Shown piece after piece: positions 1 through 9,860 of a stretch of 20,608 nt of DNA. The translations under genes were made by a program, and so were the position numbers. Position 1 is the stretch's first letter; the number at the start of each line of letters is the position of its first letter. The notes under the pieces are model-generated. The model saw nothing but the letters and a program-made list of their open reading frames with translations, had not been told where the DNA came from and did no database searches. Source of the stretch: Sphacelaria rigidula (Eukaryota > Phaeophyceae > Sphacelariales); contig CAXNAA020000510.1 of NCBI GenBank assembly GCA_964200075.2, positions 1 to 20,608 on the forward strand. The letters run 5' to 3'.

Positions 1-53
<53 letters not shown>

Positions 54-79
54 GGGGCGGGGGGGGGGGGGGGGGGGGT

Positions 80-122
<43 letters not shown>
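1..122. repeat. near-pure poly-G tract
   Basis: All 122 bases are G except A at 53, C at 58 and T at 79, and the tract ends abruptly at ttaaaagc. It is either a genuine G/C homopolymer or a base-calling artefact at a contig end. A second poly-C tract in this window (from 12915) sits directly against an assembly gap, which makes the artefact reading plausible here too. No biological role can be assigned. Confidence 0.9.
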
Positions 123-126
<4 letters not shown>

Positions 127-1169
127 AAGCAAAATACTCCAACAGTTATGTGACACATTTCAATATAGGAAGTGGTTTCCGCCATTATGCAGCGAACGAA
201 ACAACAGCATCATCACCCGCCAGTATGTTTACACTCACAATTGCTTGAGGCTGCTCAACCCGGTGAAAATTCCTTCGGGCAAAGTAGCGATGTCGTTTCT
301 GCCCATGTCCCTGTGAAAGAAAGGCGAGAGTGCGCGTGGACACGAAATGCAGGCGTGGTGACCCGCGGGCACCCAACCATACAAGGCATTCCGGAGGGGG
401 GTGGAGCAAGACTGCTGAAGGGATCACTATGCGCGTCTCTATATGATCATGAAACATGCTTTCTTGTCTCTGTGGCTCCATGAACTCGTCTTAGATGCAT
501 TGGGCATCTTGGCGTCAGAAGAAACCGCAAGCTCATCAACCCGGGGGATAATGGGCATACATGTAATCATGCCAGGCTGTTCTGGGCATATTCAAACAGG
601 TGAGATCGGTATTGTTACCACAAGGTTCGACGCGCACAGTCTGCCCTGACATGCATTCTTTGCTTACAGCGCTGGATACCAAGCATGGGCGATTGTTCAC
701 GGTACTCACAAATACACCAGATGATGGAGACCAGCGAAGACATCCTCTGGCAACCCCGTAATCTTATTGTTGTCCACATATCTGCGAAACCCACGAGCGT
801 ACGTGCATGGGTAGGGAAGAGTGAATCTTAGGCACCAATTTAATCAATTGTGCGTTTTCCCGTTGTTGTCACATTTACAATTTCCCCCCTTCCCCGAGAC
901 GGATCCGTTGTCTCCAGGGATCAACCCATCTCCCCCCGGGTATACCCTTGCTCCGTCTCGAAAGGGATACGTGGTCAACGGTCAAAAGACAGATGCAAGC
1001 AACGAATGAGTACGCACCCGAGCATACGCCTTACATTTGGTATTGCGGACCGGGTCGGCGCTCCCGCACCAGGTCGACTCTCGTTAAAGAACGTTCGGTG
1101 CTAGCTACGGTCTTCTGTTTTCCACGACAGAACTCAGATGCTCTCTCAGGAACAAACCCAGACGCATCT
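123..1169. other. unassigned sequence, no recognisable gene
   Basis: Mixed-composition DNA. The longest open frames are about 100 codons, occur on both strands over the same bases and resemble no family I know. I see no repeats, RNA genes or clear promoter signals. A short exon cannot be excluded. Confidence 0.6.
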
Positions 1170-1239
1170 GCCACCGCGATTCGAACCCATGCTNNNNNNN
1201 NNNGATTGGTTTCAGTTGATCCACGTGGACTACCGCGGC
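1170..1239 (-). pseudogene. tRNA-like Pol III promoter module interrupted by an assembly gap
   Basis: Read on the reverse strand, TAGTCCACGTGG (1232 to 1221) fits the A box of tRNA genes, and GGGTTCGAATC (1188 to 1178) fits the B box. With the 10 Ns counted, the boxes lie about 44 nt apart, the canonical tRNA spacing. However, the bases beside the B-box loop do not form a proper T stem, and the first seven bases do not pair with the 3' end. No T-run terminator follows. The anticodon region falls in or beside the Ns (1194-1203). It is most likely a tRNA-derived SINE head or a decayed tRNA; a real tRNA damaged by sequence error is possible. Confidence 0.4.
1194..1203. other. assembly gap (10 N)
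   Basis: Ten consecutive Ns, probably a placeholder of arbitrary size. The tRNA-like spacing across it suggests that few bases are really missing. Confidence 0.95.
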
Positions 1240-3062
1240 GCGACGGCATCGGAAGCAATCGTCAACAGGGCGACGCCAGAAGCGATCGTGATTCAGCGAA
1301 GTCTCGCACAAGGAGCACCGGTACACGCACGATACCTAGATGCCACGCAGAACGATTCGGCCGAATTCTCCTTTCCGCACCAAAACGTTTTTCTGGCACT
1401 TACAGCTCTTTTAGATTCACCAAACCGGAGAACAAGCCTTCCGGCAACGCCGTCATCTGATTTCCGGACATTCTCCTGTTGATTCGGCAGAGTACGGCAC
1501 GGACAGCAAGGAATGCCACAGGCGAGCAACAGAGAAGTGAGATATTGTTGACGGCGTGCGTCCATCAAGCAATCTCGACCCTGACTCAATGCTCAAGGGA
1601 CGAGATAGTACCATTAGTAATACTGTGATACATTTACACCGTCGGAACATGCCTTGCACTTGGTGTGGCGGGTTGAATCAGCACCCCCGCACCGTGTCGA
1701 CCCCCGTCAAATGACCTCTTTTTGTTCCTCGCGTTCTCGTGTTTTTAGCGACGGAGATTCGATACCAAGTAGAATAGCCCAAACGTATTCGCCACGAATC
1801 GACCCCGTTTTTTTCTGATCTCATGCCGTCAGCTGTACCTATATACCACCAGGGCACAACGCCTACAACAGTTCAGTTTAGATTCCATGTCGTCTCGAAC
1901 AGAACGCGGGTTCGCTGGAATCACTGTCGTGGAACTCACAAGACTCGTAGCTTGCGTAGGCCAGAGAACAGACCCTCGGGCAGCTTTGATATCTGACGAC
2001 CGCGGATTGTTCTGTCAATTCAGGGCAACATCGGCGCAAGGACAGCAACGGGATAGTGTCAAAGAGCACGTACTGTAGTGATTCGATACAATGTTGCAAA
2101 GCAGTAGCCGTCGGAAACGATGGCATCGAACTCGATCAAGGTAAGTCGAAGGTGTAAGCACTTGAAAGGTCTAGTCGTGCGTTATACTCTCAGCTTCCAG
2201 GACGGTTTGTATCGCACTTACAATCTGGCCAGACCCCTCAACTCCGCGAGCAGGTCCTTTGGCAACGATTCCACCTTGTCATCTTCCAGTGTGCTGTCAA
2301 CGCCACAGACGAACAGCGTTGCGCCTGAATTAGTGTCACATTATTTACTACTCCAACAATACACGGTGAAAACGGCACACTCGATGGCGCATGTCTCCAA
2401 TATCATGTTACCCTGGGACTAAATAAAGACCATCTTCACAGACACCTCCACGAGGTCCTGCTCAATTCTTCCCATCAAAGCGTAAAAACTGACGGTGGAC
2501 ATTTCCCGAATGCTGCAACAACGTACATACTTCTTGTTCAAACACCATGGTCGCTTTCCATTTTGGTATCTGATACACGATCGCATAGACCTCACGATGC
2601 TCCGCCCTAACGCAGACTCCCATCAAAAACAAATTCTGAGCCCCAGACAGAAAGTGTGATTTTGAAATGGTCACGGTTCATTTTCACGAACACTTCTCCA
2701 TTTGCGGCAGCGGTGCATCACGTCAGGATCACGTTCACCTGTAGATGTGCGTCTTGGTTTCTCATAGCAAGCACGTTCGTCTCGCCAGTTACTGTGTGGA
2801 CAAAAAAATCGACAACTATGTAGCGGGTGTTCTAGCAAGGACCATGCGAGCGGAACGCTCACTTCAAGTAAAATAATAAGCACCACGAGATTCGCTGCAC
2901 AAGGCCTCTTGCGGCCGAATCCAAGCTCTCTGGGTCTCCTTTCACACCCGCGGTGTACGGATTTCTGCTGAACTTTGCACGTAATACAACTATCCTGCCG
3001 TTTGTGTGACTATTTCAGATTGACGTTCTGTCAGGCAGCTTTCCCTTCGTGCTTGAAAATCA
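1240..3062. other. unassigned sequence, no recognisable gene
   Basis: No frame exceeds about 115 codons and none resembles a known family. I see no RNA gene and no clear repeat. One cacttcaagtaaaa motif near 2860 belongs to a short motif that recurs elsewhere in the window. Confidence 0.6.
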
Positions 3063-3092
3063 GCACAACACAGCACCGCACAACACAGCACG
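3063..3092. repeat. 15-bp tandem duplication, CA-rich
   Basis: The unit GCACAACACAGCACC (3063-3077) is followed directly by a second copy matching at 14 of 14 bases (3078-3091). The surrounding sequence is a degenerate CA/CAG run that continues into a CTGTAC motif. Confidence 0.8.
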
Positions 3093-3408
3093 GCACTGTA
3101 CAACCAGTGTTGGATTGCGGGCGGCGTACTAGCCAAGTCGAGTACCTGGTACGCCTTTACATTACGGTATTTTGTAAATTTGTCTAGTTTCGGTAGTGTC
3201 ATGTTGCTACACTTGCGGCATGGGTCCAATTCCGCCGGCCCCTTCGCGATCGAGTGCTCATGATCGGTATGTCACGGGCATATCTGTCTTGCTTCAAGAG
3301 ACCTCATGACCTAGACGTTTGTGTCAACAGCACAGCAATTCGCTGCCACCGTTTGAATGATCGGATGACATCGGGTGCAACCTAGGCGGGATCGTACAGA
3401 CACAGCGA

Positions 3409-3426
3409 GGGGAGGGAGGGAGGGGG
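3409..3426 (+). other. G-quadruplex motif
   Basis: GGGGAGGGAGGGAGGGGG contains four G-runs of at least three bases separated by single A residues. It meets the standard intramolecular G4 pattern with one-base loops. No neighbouring gene suggests a regulatory role. Confidence 0.7.
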
Positions 3427-4210
3427 ACGAATCCAACGCACGACAGACACGATGATATCCAAGAGTAAACCTACCCTGGACCTTGGTACAACCCTACCGG
3501 TGATGCAGCTGTGGTTTCGTTCAAATTGCGGAAGGGTATGCAAGATCGTTGCCTGCTGTAGATAAGGGTGGTTACCTGCACAGAGACGAATCCAGTGATC
3601 GAACGAAATTCGAGGGAAAAGGCATCCCGTCGTCCACCACGGGTAGCATGCGCGGCTTTTTCAAACTACGGATAAAACACTTTGTAGGGGCGTCAACACG
3701 TCTCAACCAGAAGTTGTACTGCGAGCGGTCGGCACGGATGTGTTTCATACTCTGGATGTAAGAAAATATGTGCAAAAGTCAACCCGTGCCGTTTTGGAGT
3801 TGTGCAGATACAGATGCCTCAAAGCCGTTCACTCACAGAGACAGGACAGCCTTCAGACCCGAGAAGAGCCCTGCAGTGAGCGAGTCCACGCCCCCAGAGA
3901 TTTCTCTGTTCGCAGCACAAAGAACCGAGTGCGTTCGCGGCGATGTTCAGATGAAACGCACATGTGCATGCAAGTTCAATTGCAACGATAACTCGAGCAG
4001 ACGAGCTAAAGGTTACAGACAGGAATAGTCTTCAGGTTTTGATAGGTTTCGCGCGTCTGCGAAACATGGCGGAAGACAGGTGTGGACACGTTCCATCGCA
4101 GACAATCCGGCAGTCAGATGGATACGCAAAAAAATACTCCACCAAAATGGACTGCGATGTGCAACTGGGGGAGAGTCATGCAACACCTGCGTAGGCAATT
4201 TCAATGAGTA
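3427..4210. other. unassigned sequence, no recognisable gene
   Basis: Only overlapping open frames shorter than 90 codons occur, on both strands, with no recognisable domain. No repeats or RNA genes are visible. Confidence 0.55.
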
Positions 4211-4651
4211 ATGCAGACGCGTCAGACACGTGGTACCACAAGCGTGCAAGGTCGCGCGAATGGGACGCCGTGCACAGATTTTCTCCCCGAAACGCTGCGA
4301 ACATTGAAGACACTCTCATTGAAGACACTCTCACCCGGGCAGGCCTTTATGAACAATAGTGTGGAACTGCATCTGCAAAAAACCTACGACAGGCTCCCCT
4401 CATCATCGCAAAATTACGCAAGGAGCAAGGGAACGCAGGTATTCCCGGTGGATACTTACATAGATTCCAGATTTTTCAGAGGTGCCAATGCACCCTCTTG
4501 GAGAAAATGTAGATCATGCTGTTCAATGGATCTGTCCGACAACCGAGAGCATCGTGGAAACAAGAGGAAGAATATTTGGACAGACGCAAGGAGAATCGAC
4601 GGGTGCATTCCACACGATGAGCGTGGAAGTTCGCGTGCACTAGAACAATAG
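4211..4651 (+). CDS. unrecognised 146-codon open frame
   Basis: An ATG-started frame of 146 codons ending in TAG at 4649-4651. I recognise no domain, signal peptide or membrane segment. Near its start it carries the in-frame 15-bp duplication that encodes LKTLSLKTLS. The central part is polar and basic, with a short Cys-rich patch (KCRSCCSMD) around residues 99-107. No open frame of comparable length accompanies it, and no neighbouring gene gives context. In 20 kb of mixed-composition DNA a frame of this length can arise by chance, so it may not be a gene. Confidence 0.12.
   Translation: MQTRQTRGTTSVQGRANGTPCTDFLPETLRTLKTLSLKTLSPGQAFMNNSVELHLQKTYDRLPSSSQNYARSKGTQVFPVDTYIDSRFFRGANAPSWRKCRSCCSMDLSDNREHRGNKRKNIWTDARRIDGCIPHDERGSSRALEQ
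4302..4331. repeat. perfect 15-bp tandem duplication
   Basis: CATTGAAGACACTCT occurs twice without spacer (4302-4316 and 4317-4331). The identity of the copies indicates a recent slippage or duplication event. Confidence 0.9.
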
Positions 4652-7475
4652 CCAACTTGTGCCTGCCATGACTATGGCAATTTCACAACGACCTAGATCT
4701 ACAGGGAGACAACGCGATCGACCTCAGCCTATATGCGATTGTATCCACACGAAGTCGGCGAACATATAATTCGTCTTTACATACATGGTTTGTACTTGGT
4801 CGCGTCGAGCGAAGTCAAAACACGCCTTCATGTCGTCGACGTCCTTGCTCCTCCCACACCAATCGCACCAACTGTGTGCCAGCGCAGCGAGCGAATCCAC
4901 AAGATGTTAGGGGGGGCACAACGCGTCGTCGACAGATAAGCCACACGATACCAGTCCCCTTGAAAACCGTTGCGAAACATGCACGGCTTTCACGCGGTGC
5001 AGTTGAAACGACCCTGTGCTGCCCGCGATGAACGAAGAGACAGACCCTTCGGTGAAATAGTGCAGACTACGAAGTACGTACTAGCCAGCGCTGGGAACCG
5101 ATCTGCTCACGAAATAAACCACTCGCAAATTCGCCGGCTGTTCGTAAGAGTACGCGAATACGCGCAAGCTCCTGGACAGGACTTTGGTGTGTGCAATACG
5201 ATTGCACTAAAACGGTATCCATACGCTGCCGTATCTACCATCACATAATATGAATGTAATCACGAGGTTACCCTGTCTTCATGACAACGTCGCTGTAAGA
5301 GCATGATATCTCACCAGTTTATACCGTGGACCATAACTGGCTTTGTTGAGCCTTGAACGACGGCCAGCTTCCCATCTGTACTAAGTTTGCAACCAAAATG
5401 TAGACCATGGCATGGCTCCCCACCTGGGGATAGAAAAACGTGCACAGTGGCGGGGTTGATCAAGGGTGCCCGCGAGCGGCCAGAGTTCCGGATCACAAGT
5501 AGCCGGACATGCCAAAATCACAACTGCGTCAAAATATTTTTCCTGTGGTTTTGCATGCAATGATGCGTCGCAACCGATGCCTGCGTAAGAAACATACACT
5601 TGAGGGCGACAGGAATGACTACCTGATCTGAACACGATCTCGAGGAGGTTAAGTGAACCCAACATGTCGAGAAAAGTGGAGGATGCGTCACTCAGTGAGC
5701 TTCTAGAAGAATCAACAAGCCAGTTTACTCATGTTGAACTCAAGAAGAATATAGCTTCGGATCAAACCCAGGAATATCCCGGGCCGACTTACCATAGGTG
5801 CATCGGATGAAGCCCAGAACGATGGTGAGGAGCACCAGGCGCGCCGAAGTAAATACGCTCCACTGCACCATGGCAGCGGTGACCTATATCATGGAGCAAC
5901 GAGAGTTTTTCTCGTTTGTTATCGGGCAAGTGATGTATCGCACTTTCGATGTGCCCACAGCTACACTGCGCAAAATGACAAAATGCGTGCTACTCGCGTG
6001 GCAAACGTGTTCCAAGGCAGTCGAGCTGTGGATCCGCCGTGAAGATGTTGGGCAGTATACGGGCAGCGTACCCCATGCACAATACGTACCCGCAGCGGCG
6101 TGGTAATCGTGAGTTCGTGTGTCGTGGGCGACAATAACCGGTAGCCCAGAAATAGTACAACGAGGAAGTGTTGTACTCAAGCATCACTTTCAGCGGTAGC
6201 ACGTTGAGGACGAGTACATGCTACCATCTGCTACGGTAAGGAATGGAAAATCGGCGACATGAAAACACGCAGGCAGCACTAGTGCGCTGCGCTTGGGATT
6301 CACATACAACAAAAGTACTGTGGAGTTGTGCACACCCCACGTGTACGAACTGTAAACTCTTGAAAATTCCACGAAGGTACTGCCGACTGTAGCCTTGTGC
6401 GCCTCGGCCGCTAAAAAAGCCACGGTGTACATGTGAACTACAAAACATACATGAGGACGCCGCAAATGGTTCTTTCGATCCGCCCATTCACATATCGAAA
6501 ATGTGATTTCCTGCGTTACATTTATTAACAAATACATCCATGCTCGCTCGCATTCCGGGGGGACTGTCACGTACCAACAGCGTAGCTGTGCCTGATATAG
6601 TTTATACACCCTGTCTGCAGTTTAGGGGTCGCCATTCGCAGAGTCAATTGTGTTGTTGCTGTACAGTTATCATGGGTATCATGTACGGCTTGCTGCCAGG
6701 ACAACAGTACAGATACCGTTAGGGTCATCCTGTATGGAACCCACGAATATATGAGACTTTCCTGGCATGCCTAGATACCTCTGCCCGTGGATTAGCTGCT
6801 GCTCGCGTGGCCCACCATGGGGGTGGCATACTGTAAGCTGTGAGCTGCTGGGCGCTTTTATTATGTACAGTCAATGCGCACTGTGGAGAGGGGTGCTGCA
6901 TTCAATTTTTCGATTATGTTTCCCTCTGCCGAGGCCACCGCTGCTTCTTGCCTGAGAAAAGATATTGTTTCACAGAGCAAGGGTGATCTCGTAACATATG
7001 GACTACTTGCCGCTTCATTTGCGGCTCACTGTCGAGCGCTGACCAAAAACATCTTGAGTTAGACAGCTTGGGTTAGTGTCAGAGCGCACAGCAGCAGTCA
7101 GCCCAGTGCTGTTATCCCCCTCTCTGAAGCCCATACAATTCATTGTGACTGACTGCAGCCAATTTGGCACGTACGCATATGCCAAAGAGTTTTGTGTATG
7201 AGGAATGGAGCTATTTTGACAGCCTCAAAACGGCTGCCAAAAGCTGACAGAAGGTGCTCTCCACGGGCGCAAAGAAAGCCTATGCTGCAGTTGTTTCAAA
7301 CATCTCCGGGAATGATACATAGGGAACAGTATAGAAGGGAAAACAATGTTTTCGTGAGATTAGGAGAAGAGCGTTGATGGAGAGTTGATGTTTTCATCCG
7401 CTTTAACTTGAAAATTTCTCATTCTGTGTGTTTTCCTTTACCTGTACCACTGACGTGTGCTTACAGCTACACGTC
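4652..7475. other. long unassigned stretch, no recognisable gene
   Basis: The open frames here (for example reverse 6190-6609, 139 codons; forward 5798-6106, 102 codons from a GTG; reverse 5381-5665) overlap one another on both strands and match no family I recognise. No tRNA, rRNA, clear tandem repeat or transposon terminus was found. Decayed mobile-element sequence or short exons cannot be excluded by eye. Confidence 0.5.
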
Positions 7476-7496
7476 GGTATCCTACCCAGGGATACC
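7476..7496. other. small perfect hairpin
   Basis: GGTATCC (7476-7482) pairs with GGATACC (7490-7496) across a 7-nt loop. It is isolated, without a T-run or adjacent gene, so it may be fortuitous. Confidence 0.5.
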
Positions 7497-8231
7497 AACG
7501 GCTTCAGTGGCAAGCTGCTACAGAAAGCATATCGGGCCTCGTGGAGGGGCACTTCGAGACTGAAGCGATTTATTGCTTGATTGACCGCCTCTTACTCTCA
7601 ATCGTACCCTCCACTCTAAATGTCACGAAAATATTGTTGGAACTTAAGTGGACTTTCCGTCTTTCTGAATCGAATTTCGTTGCTGGAAACGTTTGGTAAA
7701 GGTGAAAACGGAACGCTTGATCCCAGAAAAATTTCATGTCCTCGACGATTTTTCTTCGAGGCTTGAAGAACTGTGGCACTATTTTCTTGACAGGGGGTGG
7801 GTGCCCGCTTGCAGAATAGTCGGAAAGCTCACGAAGTCAACCACTCGTGCTTCGAAGATTCCCTTGGAAATTTCGAAGGCAAGAGCAAGGCTCGACAGGA
7901 GAGGACTTGCCGTTTTGAGAGTTGTAATCGGTCATAATGGTCACTTTGTCACCTTTCAGATGTCCTACAGATGGACTGCCTAGCAGCGTAGTCGTGTTTA
8001 GCCGTTCCGGTCATGACCATTCAACCATAGATAACATGAGGGAAACCACGTGCTTTTGACGCTGCTCGTAGTCTTGCCTCTTGCCTGAACCCTCTTGTGT
8101 TCAACAGAGATTACCAATTGGTCGGAAACGATGACTGTGACTTCGATCTAGTGTTCACACCGATTTTCGGATCTTTGAAGCGGCTGACAGTCCCATGTGC
8201 TCCTAGCTCGTCCAGGACGTGTTTTTGTCCA
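7497..8231. other. unassigned sequence with a weak coding-like forward frame
   Basis: A forward frame from a TTG at 7693 to 7983 (96 codons) has a fairly ordinary amino-acid mix, including a Leu/Glu-rich stretch near FSSRLEELWHYF, but no recognised domain and no ATG at its start. Bases 7673-7727 share ordered short blocks with 11329-11363. Nothing else is supported. Confidence 0.4.
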
Positions 8232-8256
8232 AAATCGGCATCGTAGGCGCCGATTT
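8232..8256. other. 8-bp hairpin
   Basis: AAATCGGC (8232-8239) and GCCGATTT (8249-8256) are exact reverse complements across a 9-nt loop. A short A/G-rich run follows, not a T-run, so it is not a typical terminator. Confidence 0.5.
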
Positions 8257-8332
8257 AAGGTTTGCCAACGCACACATTGCCTAGGACACCCTCTGCACTC
8301 CTCGTACCCGAGGGTTCTCTTGTGCCTTGGTC

Positions 8333-8357
8333 GGGGTTCGGGTTCGGGCTAGGGTTA
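8333..8357 (+). repeat. degenerate telomere-like repeat
   Basis: Three consecutive 6-nt units of the form TTCGGG, TTCGGG, CTAGGG, preceded by GGGG and followed by TTA, resemble the TTAGGG family of telomere repeats. The stretch is short and imperfect, so it could be an interstitial relic or simple-sequence coincidence. Confidence 0.35.
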
Positions 8358-8795
8358 CGCTGTGCTCAGCGGAGAGCGATGGCACACTGACTGCGTCTTA
8401 CCATTGCGTCTAGCCACCGATGATGAAAAACGCTTGCATAATGTATGTACGGTGGGGTAGCAGCCGTGCAGACAGAGGGGAAAAGGAAGTACCCGTAGGA
8501 CGATGCGACATGCGTGAAAGATCAACACACGCTCAAGGCGTGCCAGCCCTGCCCCGAAAGGAGCAGGAGCACTGCGAAAGCATGGATATGAGAACAGGAC
8601 TCGTCTTGCTTGCATGTATCGCAGGAGTGGCGACTACCAGCGCGCGTCAGTTGCGAACCATAATGAGCATGTACTCACGAACACGGAACACTGCTCAGCA
8701 AAGAGATACATGCGAACTCTACATGGACTCGACTGCAGGGTCCAAACCGGAAAGGGGTTCTCCGGGACGCTTTGCTGCATGTATGTCGAACGGTC

Positions 8796-8886
8796 GCCCC
8801 GATGGCTCAGATGGTAACCTCGGAACCTACGAGCGGTTGGGACTTGGGTTCTCATCTTTGTGAAGTCACATGATTTGGGATTTTTT
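8796..8886 (+). pseudogene. tRNA-like Pol III module with T6 terminator
   Basis: TGGCTCAGATGG (8803-8814) is a good A box and GGTTCTCATC (8847-8856) is a near-consensus B box. They are spaced 44 nt, as in tRNA genes. Setting the A-box T as tRNA position 8 puts a T at position 33 and ACG at 34-36, as in a tRNA-Arg(ACG) layout. An anticodon stem AACC/GGTT can be drawn (8824-8827 with 8835-8838), one base out of register. The 5' seven bases GCCCCGA do not pair with the expected acceptor strand, so this is not a functional tRNA. TTTTTT at 8881-8886 would end a Pol III transcript about a dozen bases past the tRNA-like body. It is best read as a tRNA-derived SINE head or tRNA pseudogene; transcription is inferred. 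Confidence 0.5.
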
Positions 8887-9008
8887 CGCACGCCATGCCC
8901 AACAATGAGACATGCTAATCGAGGCCAAAATATATAGCATTTTTTCAAAAGTGTGTAGGATCTTCCCGTTGGAAGATCGCACAAGCCAATGAGATGGGAA
9001 TGATCCAC

Positions 9009-9072
9009 CCAGTCGATTGGCAAAGAAGCGAATGGGCCGCCCGGTCAGTTGGGAAAAGAAGCGCAGAAGGCC
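9009..9072. repeat. diverged ~32-bp tandem duplication
   Basis: Two adjacent units share the order GTC, TTGG, AAAGAAGCG and GGCC, with substitutions and small indels (9009-9039 and 9040-9072). The divergence makes this an older duplication than the perfect ones elsewhere in the window. Confidence 0.5.
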
Positions 9073-9100
9073 ATTTGCACCCATGACACGCACACGTCCC

Positions 9101-9170
9101 TGTTGCATTGCATCGCCCGTACGGTTTGTTCGTCATTTCATTTTCACGTCAAAACTGTGACAATGCAACA
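9101..9170. repeat. 10-bp perfect inverted repeat, 50-bp spacer
   Basis: TGTTGCATTG (9101-9110) is the exact reverse complement of CAATGCAACA (9161-9170). It could be the ends of a very small foldback unit or a structured RNA stem. No target-site duplication is obvious. Confidence 0.6.
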
Positions 9171-9860
9171 CAGATGACCCACGCTGGGGGTGCCCGTCTG
9201 TATAGGTCGAGACAAAGCTGATCGAAACGCACAGTACAGTACAGTACAGTACAGCAGTACAATGCTTTATATTTTAGTACGGTGTTGTCTTCTCTCTGCC
9301 GCCCGTCGCGTTCGTTTTGTTTGTCTATGGTTATTACGAAGGATCAGATTACACGAAACCATTCGACACCGTTATCCCTTCTTGCCTTCAGTTGCGAAAA
9401 AACGTCTTTGGGCTGCGGTGAGCATTCATTTTTGAAGTAAATAGTACGCCCGTACAAACGCAACTGACTCATCATGAGGTGGCTGCCGTCTGTGTAAATA
9501 GACAAAGCCCAAGTGCACCGTACAGCACAGTACAATCAGTACAGTACAGTACAATCTTCTCTGTGCCCCCCGCCGCACTCCTCCTTTCTTCTGTGGGAAT
9601 CGACGAGTATCGGATTACTCCTTTGGAGATCGTCATCTCTTCCCGCCCGCGCTTAAAGTGACGCTTGATCGCCAGCGCGGTGCCTTGTGTTCATTTTTCA
9701 AGTAAAAATCTCTGGAGACGGTCGCCTTTTGATGTAATAACCGGCTCTAAAGTTGAACTCTGCGACGTCCGATTGGGTCATCTGGGTTTTGTATGCATTT
9801 TTCAAGTGAAACGTATGCCGATACAACATATGACCGAGCCTGGGGTGCGTGGAGGGTGAG
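9137..9860. repeat. diverged tandem array with AGTAC microsatellite
   Basis: A module beginning TTCATTTT(T/C), followed by (C/G)AAGT or CGTC, recurs near 9137, 9425, 9691 and 9796. After the first two, a shared block follows in order: a CCGTCTGT core (9194 and 9486), a GACAAAGC core (9211 and 9501), a GTACAG-rich microsatellite (9230-9260 and 9519-9554), then TCTTCTCT and a C-rich run. The first two units are about 289 bp apart; later ones are partial. The microsatellite core is (AGTAC)n. Short open frames across the array have no recognised content, so I read it as non-coding repeat. Confidence 0.6.

Noticed and set aside
948-1460. 170-codon forward open frame
   Set aside because: It runs through the 10-N gap and over the tRNA-like module, so its length is partly an artefact, and its sequence matches nothing known.
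6190-6609. 139-codon reverse open frame
   Set aside because: Other frames cover the same bases, no domain or repeat is seen and the length is compatible with chance.
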